Origin: Monoraphidium neglectum
Lineage: Eukaryota; Chlorophyta; Chlorophyceae; Sphaeropleales; Selenastraceae
Direction of reading: 5' to 3'
Length of the DNA stretch: 50,458 bases
Assembly (NCBI RefSeq): GCF_000611645.1
Contig: NW_014013608.1
Span: 15,672-66,129, forward strand
Made by a program: the position numbers and the translations under genes. Numbering within the stretch: the first letter of the stretch is position 1; every line of letters starts with the position of its first letter. Below, one piece after another: positions 21,442 through 32,044 of this stretch. Under the pieces are notes generated by a model, which saw only the letters and a list, made by a program, of their open reading frames with translations, searched no databases and was not told the origin of the DNA.

Positions 21442-23749
21442 ATGCTGCTGGGCCAGCGCAGATGCCTTGGTTCATCGTTCCAGCCTTCATACGCAAAAGG
21501 CCAGANNNNNNNNNNNNNNNNNNNNNNNNNNNNNNNNNNNNNNNNNNNNNNNNNNNNNNNNNNNNNNNNNNNNNNNNNNNNNNNNNNNNNNNNNNNNNNN
21601 NNNNNNNNNNNNNNNNNNNNNNNNNNNNNNNNNNNNNNNNNNNNNNNNNNNNNNNNNNNNNNNNNNNNNNNNNNNNNNNNNNNNNNNNNNNNNNNNNNNN
21701 NNNNNNNNNNNNNNNNNNNNNNNNNNNNNNNNNNNNNNNNNNNNNNNNNNNNNNNNNNNNNNNNNNNNNNNNNNNNNNNNNNNNNNNNNNNNNNNNNNNN
21801 NNNNNNNNNNNNNNNNNNNNNNNNNNNNNNNNNNNNNNNNNNNNNNNNNNNNNNNNNNNNNNNNNNNNNNNNNNNNNNNNNNNNNNNNNNNNNNNNNNNN
21901 NNNNNNNNNNNNNNNNNNNNNNNNNNNNNNNNNNNNNNNNNNNNNNNNNNNNNNNNNNNNNNNNNNNNNNNNNNNNNNNNNNNNNNNNNNNNNNNNNNNN
22001 NNNNNNNNNNNNNNNNNNNNNNNNNNNNNNNNNNNNNNNNNNNNNNNNNNNNNNNNNNNNNNNNNNNNNNNNNNNNNNNNNNNNNNNNNNNNNNNNNNNN
22101 NNNNNNNNNNNNNNNNNNNNNNNNNNNNNNNNNNNNNNNNNNNNNNNNNNNNNNNNNNNNNNNNNNNNNNNNNNNNNNNNNNNNNNNNNNNNNNNNNNNN
22201 NNNNNNNNNNNNNNNNNNNNNNNNNNNNNNNNNNNNNNNNNNNNNNNNNNNNNNNNNNNNNNNNNNNNNNNNNNNGCATCCGGTGGCCTGCCACTGTCCG
22301 ACGAACCGCTGGCCGTCGCCGTACGGCCACCTCCAACTTCGGCGAGCCCGTTGGCGCGTTTGCCGCCGAGCCAGGCGGCGGCCTCAGCAGCTGGGAACCG
22401 CGTGAGGCGCCACCTGGGCAGCCCGCGAGCCAGCTGCAGGTTGCAGGCACCAGCGGCACATCCGAGGCTGGTGAAACTGCCGCAGCGGGCTTCGTAGAGC
22501 CGGGGGACGTGCTGGGCCTCAAGGGCTGCCGTGCACTCGCCGCCGAGCTGCAGGATCATGGCACAGCTCCGCGCGATAGCCTGCTGTCCCACCGCCTGAT
22601 CGGCGGCCGCGGCGCCGCCGTGCTCGACGCCTACGCCGACTTCCAGCGGCGCGCCAACGCCTTCTTGGCCGACGGCTGCGCCGCGGTCGCCGCTGACGCC
22701 GGGGGCGCGCGCACAGATGTGGACGGGGGCGGCGGCGGCAAAGAGGGCAGCGGTGGTGCAACGGCCCACTGCGTTGTGGCCAATTTCTTCCGGAAGCTCG
22801 ACGTGGCGGGCTTGGACGTAACTAGCATTGGTGGCGCCGTCCTGCTACCCGACCCGCTGACGCTGTTTGGGGTGCAGGCAGGCAGCAGGAGCGCTCAGCT
22901 GCTGTCTTTGTCGCTGGCAGCCGTGCTCGAAGGCCGGCTGCCACCGCCGCATGAGGTGCCGGACTGCTTCCTGCCTGCAGAAGGCATCAGGTTGGTGGTC
23001 GGTGGGCGGAGCGTTGGCGCGCGGGCTGAAGGGCATTGGGCAACGCGGCTGTTGTGGGCCAGAGCCATAGCCAAACTCTCTGTGTCTGATGACCGGAAGA
23101 GACCACCGCTGTCAAATTTCATCTATCCACCCATGAGCAAGCATAACACCTTGATACTGCACCACCTGCGCGCGGCCCACCGCATTGTGCGCTTGCGCAG
23201 GCATGCGCTCGTGTTCACGTCCCATCTCTCGCATGCTTGGGTGCTGGCTGCTTCTAGAGAGGTAGCAGCGCCCTTTGGCGGCGCGCCGCAGGAGCATGTT
23301 GCAAGGGCTGGTGAATGGTCGGCAATGCAGCCAGGCCTCGCTCACCTGCTCTTTGTGAGTGAGGGGTCCGAGGCACAGACCCGGCTGCCCCTGGCATTGG
23401 CTGCGGAGGCGGTGGGGGCGGCTGCGGCGCTGACCTGGCGCAAAGTGCTGCTGGGCGTGGTGGAAAACGGTGATGGCAGCGGCGGCAACGGCAGTTGCGT
23501 CATGCGCATGGCTGAGGTACAGCTTCGGCAGGTGCGCTGCAAGCCCAGGTGCCCTTTGCCTAGCCTGTGGCGTGCGCACGTCCATAATCGCTGGTTGCGG
23601 GCTGACGTGACTGTCGAAACCGCTCGCTTGCCTCACCCATCATTGTGTTCACGCTATGACTGCTTGGGATATTTATCAATCAGCGTGAAACATCAAGATA
23701 TGCTCCCCTTGGCTGCAGGCCTTGCTACAACTGTCTTGTGCACGTGCAA

Positions 23750-23811
<62 letters not shown>

Positions 23812-26800
23812 CTGAATCAGGTGGGAGAAGTGTTGGGTGACGCGGCCCGGTCAACACCCATGCTGGAAAACTCTGAGGCGACTCTTTTGTGGGCGGCAGG
23901 GCAGGCCTTGAGCACCCTTCTAGCTTTGGATCGATCCTCTCTGGCGCCAGATGATGAAGCGGTGCGTGTCGCTGTCGTTCGCATGGGACTGCAGAAACCA
24001 AGGGTGCGGTGCGGAAAGGGTGCATGTGGAAAGGGTGCGGTGTGAGCGCGTTTGACTTGTCGTCTGCTGCGCTTCCTCATTCCCCGCATTGCCTCACACG
24101 CATGCATCAACGTGCCGTAGGATATGGAACAACTCGCCACGCTGATGGAGAGCTGCGGCGGCTTGGTGGGGCAGCCGAGCGAACGGCGCAAAGAGGGGCC
24201 ATTGGGGTCAACATGCGCAGAAGGGACTTGCTCTCTTGCTGCCTTTGATGCCTTCTGCACGCTGTCCGAATTCCTCCAACAGCGGGGCAATGTCAGCGCC
24301 GCGCTGAAGTGGGCGCGGCGGGCGCTGCACATCTGGTTTGCAGCCACCACAGTCGGCCGGCTTGGCGACGGGATACAGGTGAGCTGCGCCGAGCTGCCTG
24401 CTTGAGGTCGCGCGGTCTGTAGCAGTGGCAATCGTGGGTGTGGCGCTGACAGGGTGATATTGCACCACAGCTTGTGGAGGGGCTGCTAGTTGCAGCGCTC
24501 CACACAATTGAATCAACCATCCCTCTTCAAATAAAATCCATCACACGTTGGTGATTACAACGCTTGCAAGACCCATTGCAACACCTCTGCGGCACAAAAT
24601 TCCATCTTCAGGAGGTGCACGAGAACAGCGCCTGCCGCCCCTTCTTCTTCATGTGGCGCGACATGCTGCAGCTGGCTGGAGAGGGGCACGATCCCCAGCA
24701 GCTGCTGGGCGTCAGCCACGCCGTCTGGCTGAGCAGGTGCGTGTGCGCACATTCACGTCATCCAGGTGGTCGGCTTTCAAAGCCACGCGCAGCCAGCTTG
24801 TCAGGCCTCTGGGCTGCAGAAGCGCAGGGGTGTAGCAGGCTCTCAGATTGATGCTCCGTCTATACCCAAATCAAGGCTGCGCTGCCCCACACTTTTGTGT
24901 CTGTTGCCGCCAGGCGCTATCAGTGCCTGGTGCAGCGCTTCATGGTGCTGCAGCTCGAGGAGGCGGGCGCCACGGCGCCCCCGGGCGGGGCCCTGGGGGA
25001 GGCGGCCTGGGCGGCCACGCTGTCGGCGGTGGAGGCGCGCTCCTGGAGCCCGAAGCTGCTTCGGGTGCGTTGAGAGCTGTGGGCAGGTCTGATGTTCCTT
25101 GGGCGCTGGAGTGTGCTGCTTGTGGGAGTGTTGTGCTTGCTGCAATACCATAACCTTACATCTGTTTACAAGCTTCCTTAGCCAGCTGCCTCTCAAAAGC
25201 CACTTGCAAATAAATCCTGCAAGCTGCAACCTGGCTCGGCCACACCTGCCCGTGGCCTGCAGGTGCGGTCGGGTCGTGGCTTTGAACAGACGTCCTCCTG
25301 CATAAGCCGATACGAGTTCCTTCGCAATGCACTTGGCGTGCCACCGCCGGATGGCGGCGCCATGGACTTTTACTACAAGTACTGCGGCAACACCGAGACC
25401 CTCGGTCCGGGGGAGGACCCCTGGTGAGGTCGTGCGGTCATGCTCACGACAGGATTAGGATTAGGATTAGGATTGTTACAGCGTCCCGCGGTCGCCCGCT
25501 CCTGGAGCCATCCAGGCTCATGGGATTGTACAGTAAAGCACCAGCGTTGTGTGACTGAGATTCAGGTGGCTACCGTGCGCCGTTCAAAGCAGGCGTGCAC
25601 GAAGGCCCCCAACAGCTAGTAGGCAGCTAGCTTTCAAAAGCTTTCGTATCGATGGCAGTCTCGTACGGCAATGTCAAGCCAACACTGCCTTCTGCTGCCC
25701 AGTACCTCGGATGCCTTTCCATACGTGCTTGCATGTGCAAACCCTTTTTCCAGGTGGCAATACATTGCCGCTGAGGTGGACGTGCGGCAGTACAGCGACG
25801 GCTGTCAATCAGCCCTGGCTGAGCGGCTGCTGCGACCCACGCCCGACTCGTCACCCCTGCCAGCTGACAAGGCCAGGTGCGTTGGTTGCCGATTTCACTG
25901 CAGGGCTGGTCAAGGTGTGCAGGCTGCGTATTCGATGTCTGCATGCATCAGGTCCACGGATGCCCCTCTCCGGGGCATGCCCTCGCTTCCAACGCCGCTG
26001 CCCGTTGCGCTCGCAGATGGGTCTTGGAGCTGCGCGCACGACTGCAGACGCAGGTGCCCCTTTTCATGGATCACGTGCAGAAAACATACCTCTGGCCAAT
26101 GCAATCTGTTTTAAGTGGTCCCCTGGGCAGCGTGGGCAGCGAGCTGACCAGCGGTGGACTGCGCGTGTTGTCATGCATGGGACTGGCCCTGTCGACACTG
26201 CCATTCCGGATAGGGGATCCCATCATCAAGGCGCGCTGTCTCATCGAAACGGGCGTTTTTGAGGCGTGCGCGATTTCAGTGCGCAGCAAAGGCGCCCCGG
26301 TTGTGTCGTGGCTCGTCCACGCCGCTGAGGCTGCGCTGTGCGAGGACGGGGCCGCTGACGGCCTCAGCGAGTGGGAGCGGCTGGTGCTGCAGTGCTTTGT
26401 ATCGTTCTCCACCTGCCTCCTGTGCATCACCCTGGACGAGTGCCTGGTAGCTTTTGATCCCGCACACGGGGCAGCCACCGCAGCTGCCAAGCGCGGCCTC
26501 AATCCCGACAAGGCGCGAGCCGCTGGGTTGCGCGCGTGCATGATCATCCTGGACATGGCAGCTGCCATCCTTGCAGTCCGCCATGTTTCAGGACGCTCGG
26601 ATCTGTTGCTGCAGCACGGCCCGCTTTCTAGCAGTGTGCAACTTCGGCCATTGTACCAATCCATGTTGGAGCCGGGCGAGGGCGGTGAGCTGCGCAACAT
26701 CCTGGTGAGGGGATGGTCGTGCACCTTGAGCTGGTGTCCAGTGTGCAGGAAGGGCCTCTGCTAGGGTGTAGACGGGCGTACTTGCACGGACCTGTGCATG

Positions 26801-29800
26801 CATGCGCGTTATGTAACAGAGAGAGTGTGTGTGCGTGCACACACGTGTGTAGATCCCTCTCTCGATCTCTCTCTCCCCCCTCTCTGATTGTGTGCACACA
26901 CATGCACACGTTCGTGCGTACGTGCGTGCGTGCGTGCGTGCGCGCGCGCGCGCGTGTGCGCGCATGGGTGCGTGCGTGCGTGCATGCGCACGTCTCACGC
27001 TGCCTCGTCACATGTGCTTGTAAAAGCAAGCATTTGCACCATCATGTTTGCTTCACGTGGCCCGAATCGTACTGTTTTTCGCCATAGCTTCCGTCTCCTC
27101 ATCGAGCACGGGCGCTCGGACCCTCACCTGCAGGCCTCTTTCAGGCGCCGGCCCAGCGCGCCCGTCACCGGCGCAGACCCTGCCGGCCTCGTGCCGCAGC
27201 TGCAGGCGACTGCGTCTGCAGCTTGGAGTTTGAAGCTCGGCGACGATGGCGACTCTCGTGGGCTCTCACGCGTTGCCGTGGCGCTTGGCGGTGTGACTGC
27301 TGCCGCTGCAGCTGGTGAAGCTGGTGCCAGCAAAGGTGGCAGGCGCCCCTTGCCGCCGCCGTCAGGGCGGCAGCTGCTTTCACAGGCAGTCACGCGGCTG
27401 TGCGCACTATCAGACGGGCTCGATGGCGCGCTTCACTGCCTGCGGATGCTGCCAGGGCCGCTGCCACCAGCGGCGGTGGCGGCGGTGCTTTGTCGCGCGT
27501 GGAAAGATGGGGATGAACGCAGCTTGTGGAGTGCCTGTGAGTCGGTCAATGCCTGGAGGGATGCGGAGGCCTCGGCCCAGGTGACAGCCACCCTGGACAA
27601 GCTGGTCGTGGGGTTGGTTGAGCAGCGGCAGCAGCAGCAGCAAGAGCAGCAGCAGGAGCAGCACCCAGAGCAGCAGCAAGAGCAGCAGCAGGAGCAGCAG
27701 CAGGCGCAGCTGGGGGGTGGCTTCAACAATATGATCAGGGCTCTTGCAGTGGCCTATGCATTGCTTGGCGCCGCACCGGGCAAAGTCGCAGCTGGGGTGC
27801 TATTGCGTTTGCCGTTATCAGGGCTGCAGCTAGCCTTAGCGCTGCGTCGCGCGTGCAGCGACCGCACCGCCGCCGGGCCGCTGGCGGAGGCGCTGATTGG
27901 CGCGGCCTGGGCAGCAGGCAGGCTCGCGGTGGCCACGCTGCTGCTGCGCGTGGCATGGAGCAACGGCGCGCTCCGACCACCGCCCTGCGGCCGCGCTGTG
28001 GGCGCCCTGGCTTCCAGCATGGCGCTGCTGCCGGACGTTCGGCTGCGGGCGCAGTGGGGCCTCGGCCTCCTGCAGCTGGCACGGGATGGCACACTGCCCC
28101 CCGGCTTGGCAGGGGCCCCAGAGAGCGCTGGCACCGCTGCGGAGGAGCGCCAGCGGCGGAGGAGCCCGCTGCCGGGCGCGCCGGTGGTGCTTCCTCATGC
28201 GGCGGCGGCTGCGCTGCTGCAGCTGGTGGCTGAGGACAGTTTGGCCGCTGCCGCCGATGTGGTGGCTGCATTTACGTTTGTCACCAGCCCACAAGGCGGC
28301 GGCCTGCCTCTTAGTGCGATAGGCCCTGGCAGCGTACAAACAGCTGTGACGGCTTTCGCGGCACAAGGCAAGCACGAGACTGCGTGGCAGCTGGTGCAGC
28401 AGGCCGGCGGCTGCGGCACAGGAGCGGCAGCAGGGGATGGTGTAGGCGCCAGCCTGCTGACCCAGCTTATCGCAGTGTGGGAGGCGCTGCCCACACAGTG
28501 CTTGCCCGCCCCTGTGCTGCGCGGGGCGGCCGACGCGGCGGCGACGGCGGGCTCAGGCCCGCTGGCAGGGCGCTTGCTGGGCCTGCTGGCTGCGGCCGAG
28601 GGCTCCAGCTTGGAGGCGGCAGCACTCAGCTTGAGCAACGCGGCCCTGACGGGGCACCTGCTCTCGCAGCTGGATGCGGGCGCCAGGTCAGCGGCGGCGC
28701 TGGGGGCGGCTGCAGACTTGGCAGAGGCAATCACCGAGGCGTGTCGGCAGCTGCCTCCTGGCACATGGGCGCAAGTTCTTGCGCTTTGCGGTGGCGGCTC
28801 CGCAGCGGGCGCCCGGCTGGCGCTCCGGGCTCAAGAGCAGCTACTCTCAGAGGCGGTTGCTGCGGTTGAGGCAGTAGACCGCAGCGCCGGCAGCAACGAC
28901 AGCATTGCGCCGGCGGGCCAGCCGCTTGCCGACGCGCTACTGGCTGCGCTGGCATCGCCGCTGGTGTCAAAAGAGGCCGGGTGTGCCGACGACGCCGCTG
29001 CAGCGGCGGCTGCGGCGGCAGCAGAGGCGGAGCCGCGAGACCAGCAGCGGCTGACGGCGGGCTGGGCGGCAGCGGCGCAGCGCGCAGACAACTTGAGGGC
29101 GCACCTTGCGACGCTCTGCGCCGAGGCAGCCGAGGCGTCGCCGGGGCATTGGCTGCGGTTTCCCTCAGGCTGCGGGCGGCAGGACGAGGCGGCGGCGCGG
29201 CGGCTGGCAGTGCTGCTGTGTGCGTCTACGGGGCTGTCGGGGGCGGCGGTTCAAATGTACCAGGAGTTCCGGCAGGCGGGCGGGCAGCCTGAGCTGGAGG
29301 GGGGCCTGCTGGAGGCGGCACTGGGGGCGGCGCACGATGCGGGGGCTGAGGCGGCGACCGGGTCTGCAGGTGGGTTTGTCAATATGCGCTGTCAGCTGCG
29401 GTGTTGCATCCGCCTGTTCTCACCTGGAGACAACAAGAGGCAGATTCATGGTGGCTGACATGCGCTCGCTGAACACTGCTCGGCGTGTTGAGTTGTATCC
29501 GTTGCAAATTGTTGCCACCAGCGCACATCAACACCCCGACCCATCCGCTCCCCTTTCGCAACGCGCAGCTCCTACTGCCATCCTGCGCACCGCCCAGTCC
29601 CTCTGCCCCCCTGGCACCACCTGGATACCCAGCATTCCCATGGCATGGCGCGCGTTCTTCGCCACGCTCACCAGCAGTGCCGCCCACAGCGCAAACGGGG
29701 GCGAGCGCGAGGCGGCCGCGGCGGCAGTGGGGGCGGTCGAGGCGCTGCTGCTTGACAGCGACGCCCTGTGGTCAGCGGGGGGCCAGGTGGCCGCCCTGCC

Positions 29801-30210
29801 CTCACAGGCGGTCGCAGAGGGCCTGCGCGCGCTCGTGCCATGGACACCTGCCGCGCCGGCGGGCGCGGCGGCCGCAGCGCGGCGGCTGCTGACCACGTGC
29901 GAGCTGCGGGGCGGGCAGCAGCAGCAGCAGCCGTCCCAGGCCCCATCACCTGCCCAGCGCGGCGGCTCGCCAGGCGGCAGCGGCAAGCGCAGGGGTGCAG
30001 CTGCTGGATCGCACTCGTCCCGTGCGGCAGGCATTGCCGCCCTGCGGCCTGCTCTGCCCGACGCTGATGGCGGCATCTACACGGCAGCTGCCGCCGTGCT
30101 GGCTGCGGCTGACGACCTGGCAGGAGCTGTGAAGCTGCTCGCACCGCTCATCTCTGGTGCCAAGGGGCATGCAGGTTTATGCGGCGACAGTATTGGCTCT
30201 TCCAATGCTC

Positions 30211-30279
<69 letters not shown>

Positions 30280-30856
30280 TGGCCGCTGAGCTGCTGCACA
30301 TGCTGCCTCCAGGCCGCCGCTCTGCGGCCGCGGCACCGGTCCTGCGGCTACTGGCTGCGGGGGGCGTGGGTGCGGTCACGTCACCTGCCCTGGTGGAGGC
30401 GCTGACAGGGGAGGACCTGGTGAGATGAGGGCGCGGCTGGGGTGCAGGGGGCTTTCAAATACAGCAGCAATGTGCGGTGGATCGCCTGTTATGCAACGGG
30501 GCTTCTGATCTTATCCACTTTTGTGGTTGCCTTTCCACCCATCTTGTTAGACCAAGGCACGAGGTCATTTACAAGCAAGCTGCACCAAGGACGGAATTGC
30601 ATCACCATCACATGCTCAAACCCCCCAGGATGCTGCATCCGAGGCTGAATTGGCAGAGGCGTTTGGGAACGGCTTCGTGGATGATCTGATGATGGCTGCA
30701 ATTGAGGGCCTGCCCGTGCTGGGCGGCGGCGAGGACGGCTCTGCGCAGGACGGCGCTGCGGCGTGCAGCCTGGCGCTGCGAGCCGGGGCGGCGGGCGGAG
30801 ACGAGGGCAGCAGCCGCGATGCGGCTTTGCGGGACTTGCTGCGTGCCGTTGGTTGA
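21442..30856 (+). CDS. Array gene, copy B: large solenoid-like protein of unknown family (best-preserved copy, exon 1 interrupted by N)
   Basis: Exons: 21442-22990 (with N 21506-22275), 23201-23531, 23821-23961, 24121-24378, 24612-24736, 24914-25064, 25263-25423, 25754-25876, 26017-26704, 27134-29369, 29569-30419, 30629-30856. With the N run left out, the 12 exons total 6,072 nt (2,023 aa), all in phase. MLLGQRRC and the Arg-rich residues that follow look like an organelle transit peptide. Exon 5 (RPFFFMWRDMLQLAGEGHD) and exon 8 (WQYIAAEVDVRQYSDGC) are strongly conserved between copies. Exon 10 is an Ala/Leu-rich helical array with PPR-like hairpins and a Gln-rich insert, and exon 11 has 22 CAG codons. 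An organelle-targeted RNA-binding or scaffolding solenoid is a guess from shape and composition, not a family match. Confidence 0.78.
21506..22275. other. Assembly gap (770 N) inside exon 1 of copy B
   Basis: Undetermined bases. The sequence ending at 21505 (CAAAAGGCCAGA) and the sequence starting at 22276 (GCATCCGGTGGC) align to immediately adjacent bases of copy C (AAATCGCCGGA followed by GCATTTGGTGGC) and of copy A. Confidence 1.
23752..23807. repeat. (AC)28 microsatellite next to the exon 3 acceptor of copy B
   Basis: 28 perfect AC units, ending 13 bases before the exon 3 acceptor (TTGCCTGAATCAG|GTGGGA at 23821). Copies A and C lack it; C has only CACACGCACGCAG at the acceptor. Confidence 0.97.
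25451..25474. repeat. (AGGATT)4 in intron 7 of copy B
   Basis: Four perfect hexamer copies just after the exon 7 donor. Superficially telomere-like, but the unit is TTAGGA, not the plant/algal TTTAGGG or TTAGGG types. Absent from copies A and C. Confidence 0.95.
26815..26995. repeat. Alternating GT/GC tract in intron 9 of copy B
   Basis: (GT)n, (GTGC)n and a (CG)n core at about 26939-26953, in the same intron as in copy A but with different unit order, so it was kept or re-grown after duplication. Preceded by a CT-rich run at 26855-26885. Confidence 0.85.
30213..30278 (+). repeat. (CAG)22 polyglutamine tract, copy B exon 11
   Basis: 22 uninterrupted CAG codons between ISGAKG and VAAELL in the protein. 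Confidence 0.95.
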
Positions 30857-32044
30857 CTGGATCCCACCAATGCGAGAGTGGCAGTTGTAGTGCCAGTTAG
30901 AACTGGATGTCAAGAAGTCATCCAATGGCTTGCAGTGCACTCGTCTAGGCCGTGTCTCCCTTGCCCACGAGCCTCTGCACGGCAGGCCTTTGTGTGTTGC
31001 AGTCAAACAAATGTTGCTGTTGCCTTGCTTGGATCCCGTTGCTGGATGGCTGGGGCACACGTGGTGAACTTTTGCAGGCGCCGTGTGTGCTAAACGTGCT
31101 GGCTGCTTAGCACACCATACACTGCGCGGCCTGACAGGATATTCGGATTCGCAGCCTGCGCTGCGGGGGTGTGTTGTGGACCCTTGCAGGGGTGTGTTGC
31201 AGACCTGACTTCTCCACTTGGTTAAAGGGTTGAAGGCTTGGGTTTTATGTTTTACAATGTGAAATCCATCAGCACAAGGCATGCAGGTGTTCCAAAGGGC
31301 ATATCTTTCGGGCAGCTGTGATGCCCAGGAGCCCCGCGTATGGGAGGCTCAACCACACTAATCTTGCACCACGAATTGCAGGAACATCATCCAGGTGGCG
31401 CCTCTGGCAGTCCTTTGCCTGCCCTGGAGATGCCAGTAGTTGCAGAAGTGCATCGCACTGTTGGTTGTGGCTTCTTAGAGAACACACAAACCACAATCCA
31501 TGACTTGCCAAAATTGACCGGCATGAATGAGTCAAGAAGTAACCAGTCCCCACGTGCTCTGTCGTCACCGCATGACCAAGCATCCAGGATGCATGGTCAC
31601 AGGTGGTCGAGGGAGGTGGTTACGTCGGGGGCGGTTTAGGCGGGAACACAGCAGGCAGCGGCACGGCCAGATCGGCGTTGCTGCGTGGCTGCCTGTGTGG
31701 GCGTACCATGAAGCAGCGTGGTGTCTTTGGTAACAGAACGAGGCCCTAGCACATGTTGTCTTTGGTATCAGAGGGATCATTTAGCGCATGACGGTGAGTG
31801 TGTATGCGAGTGCATGGACAACTTGTTGCCCAGCAAGTGTCGCAATTGGTGACAAGGAGTGACGAGCTGAGACACACACACACAACAGATGTCTGTTTGC
31901 CTGTCACCTTGGATCATACTATGATTGAAAAACTACATATATTGTTGCAGTTGTGGTATCGTGTCCACGTGGGACAGTCTGTTCGATGCCCGTGCCTCGC
32001 ACGCCTGTGAGATCCAGAGTCGTCTCGCTGTCCTTCGCCCCACG
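30857..32044. other. Spacer between copies B and C
   Basis: 1.19 kb, homologous in blocks to the A-B spacer but about 660 bases shorter. No extra gene recognised. Confidence 0.6.
31909..32044 (+). promoter_or_regulatory. Conserved 5' flank of copy C
   Basis: Contains TTGGATCATACTATG, ATCGTGTCCACGTGGGACAG and GATCCAGAGTCGTCTCGCTG directly before ATG 32045, in the same order as in A and B. Confidence 0.4.

Larger units (their letters stand above)
20914..31513 (+). repeat. Tandem unit B (gene plus flanks, contains the N gap)
   Basis: Second unit, 10.6 kb as assembled but 9.83 kb without the 770 N. Its spacer shares landmarks with unit C: GCAGCTGTGAT at 20670 and 31313, and ACTTGCCAAAATTGACCGG-like sequence at 20914 and 31514. 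Gene order and orientation are the same as in A. Confidence 0.8.

Noticed and set aside
21317..23840. Very long open frames on both strands across 21.3-23.8 kb
   Set aside because: They run through the 770 N and are open only because N codons contain no stops; only the copy B exon 1 frame is supported by homology to A and C.
25451..25474. Interstitial telomere sequence
   Set aside because: Only four units of AGGATT, not a known algal telomere repeat, and located inside an intron.
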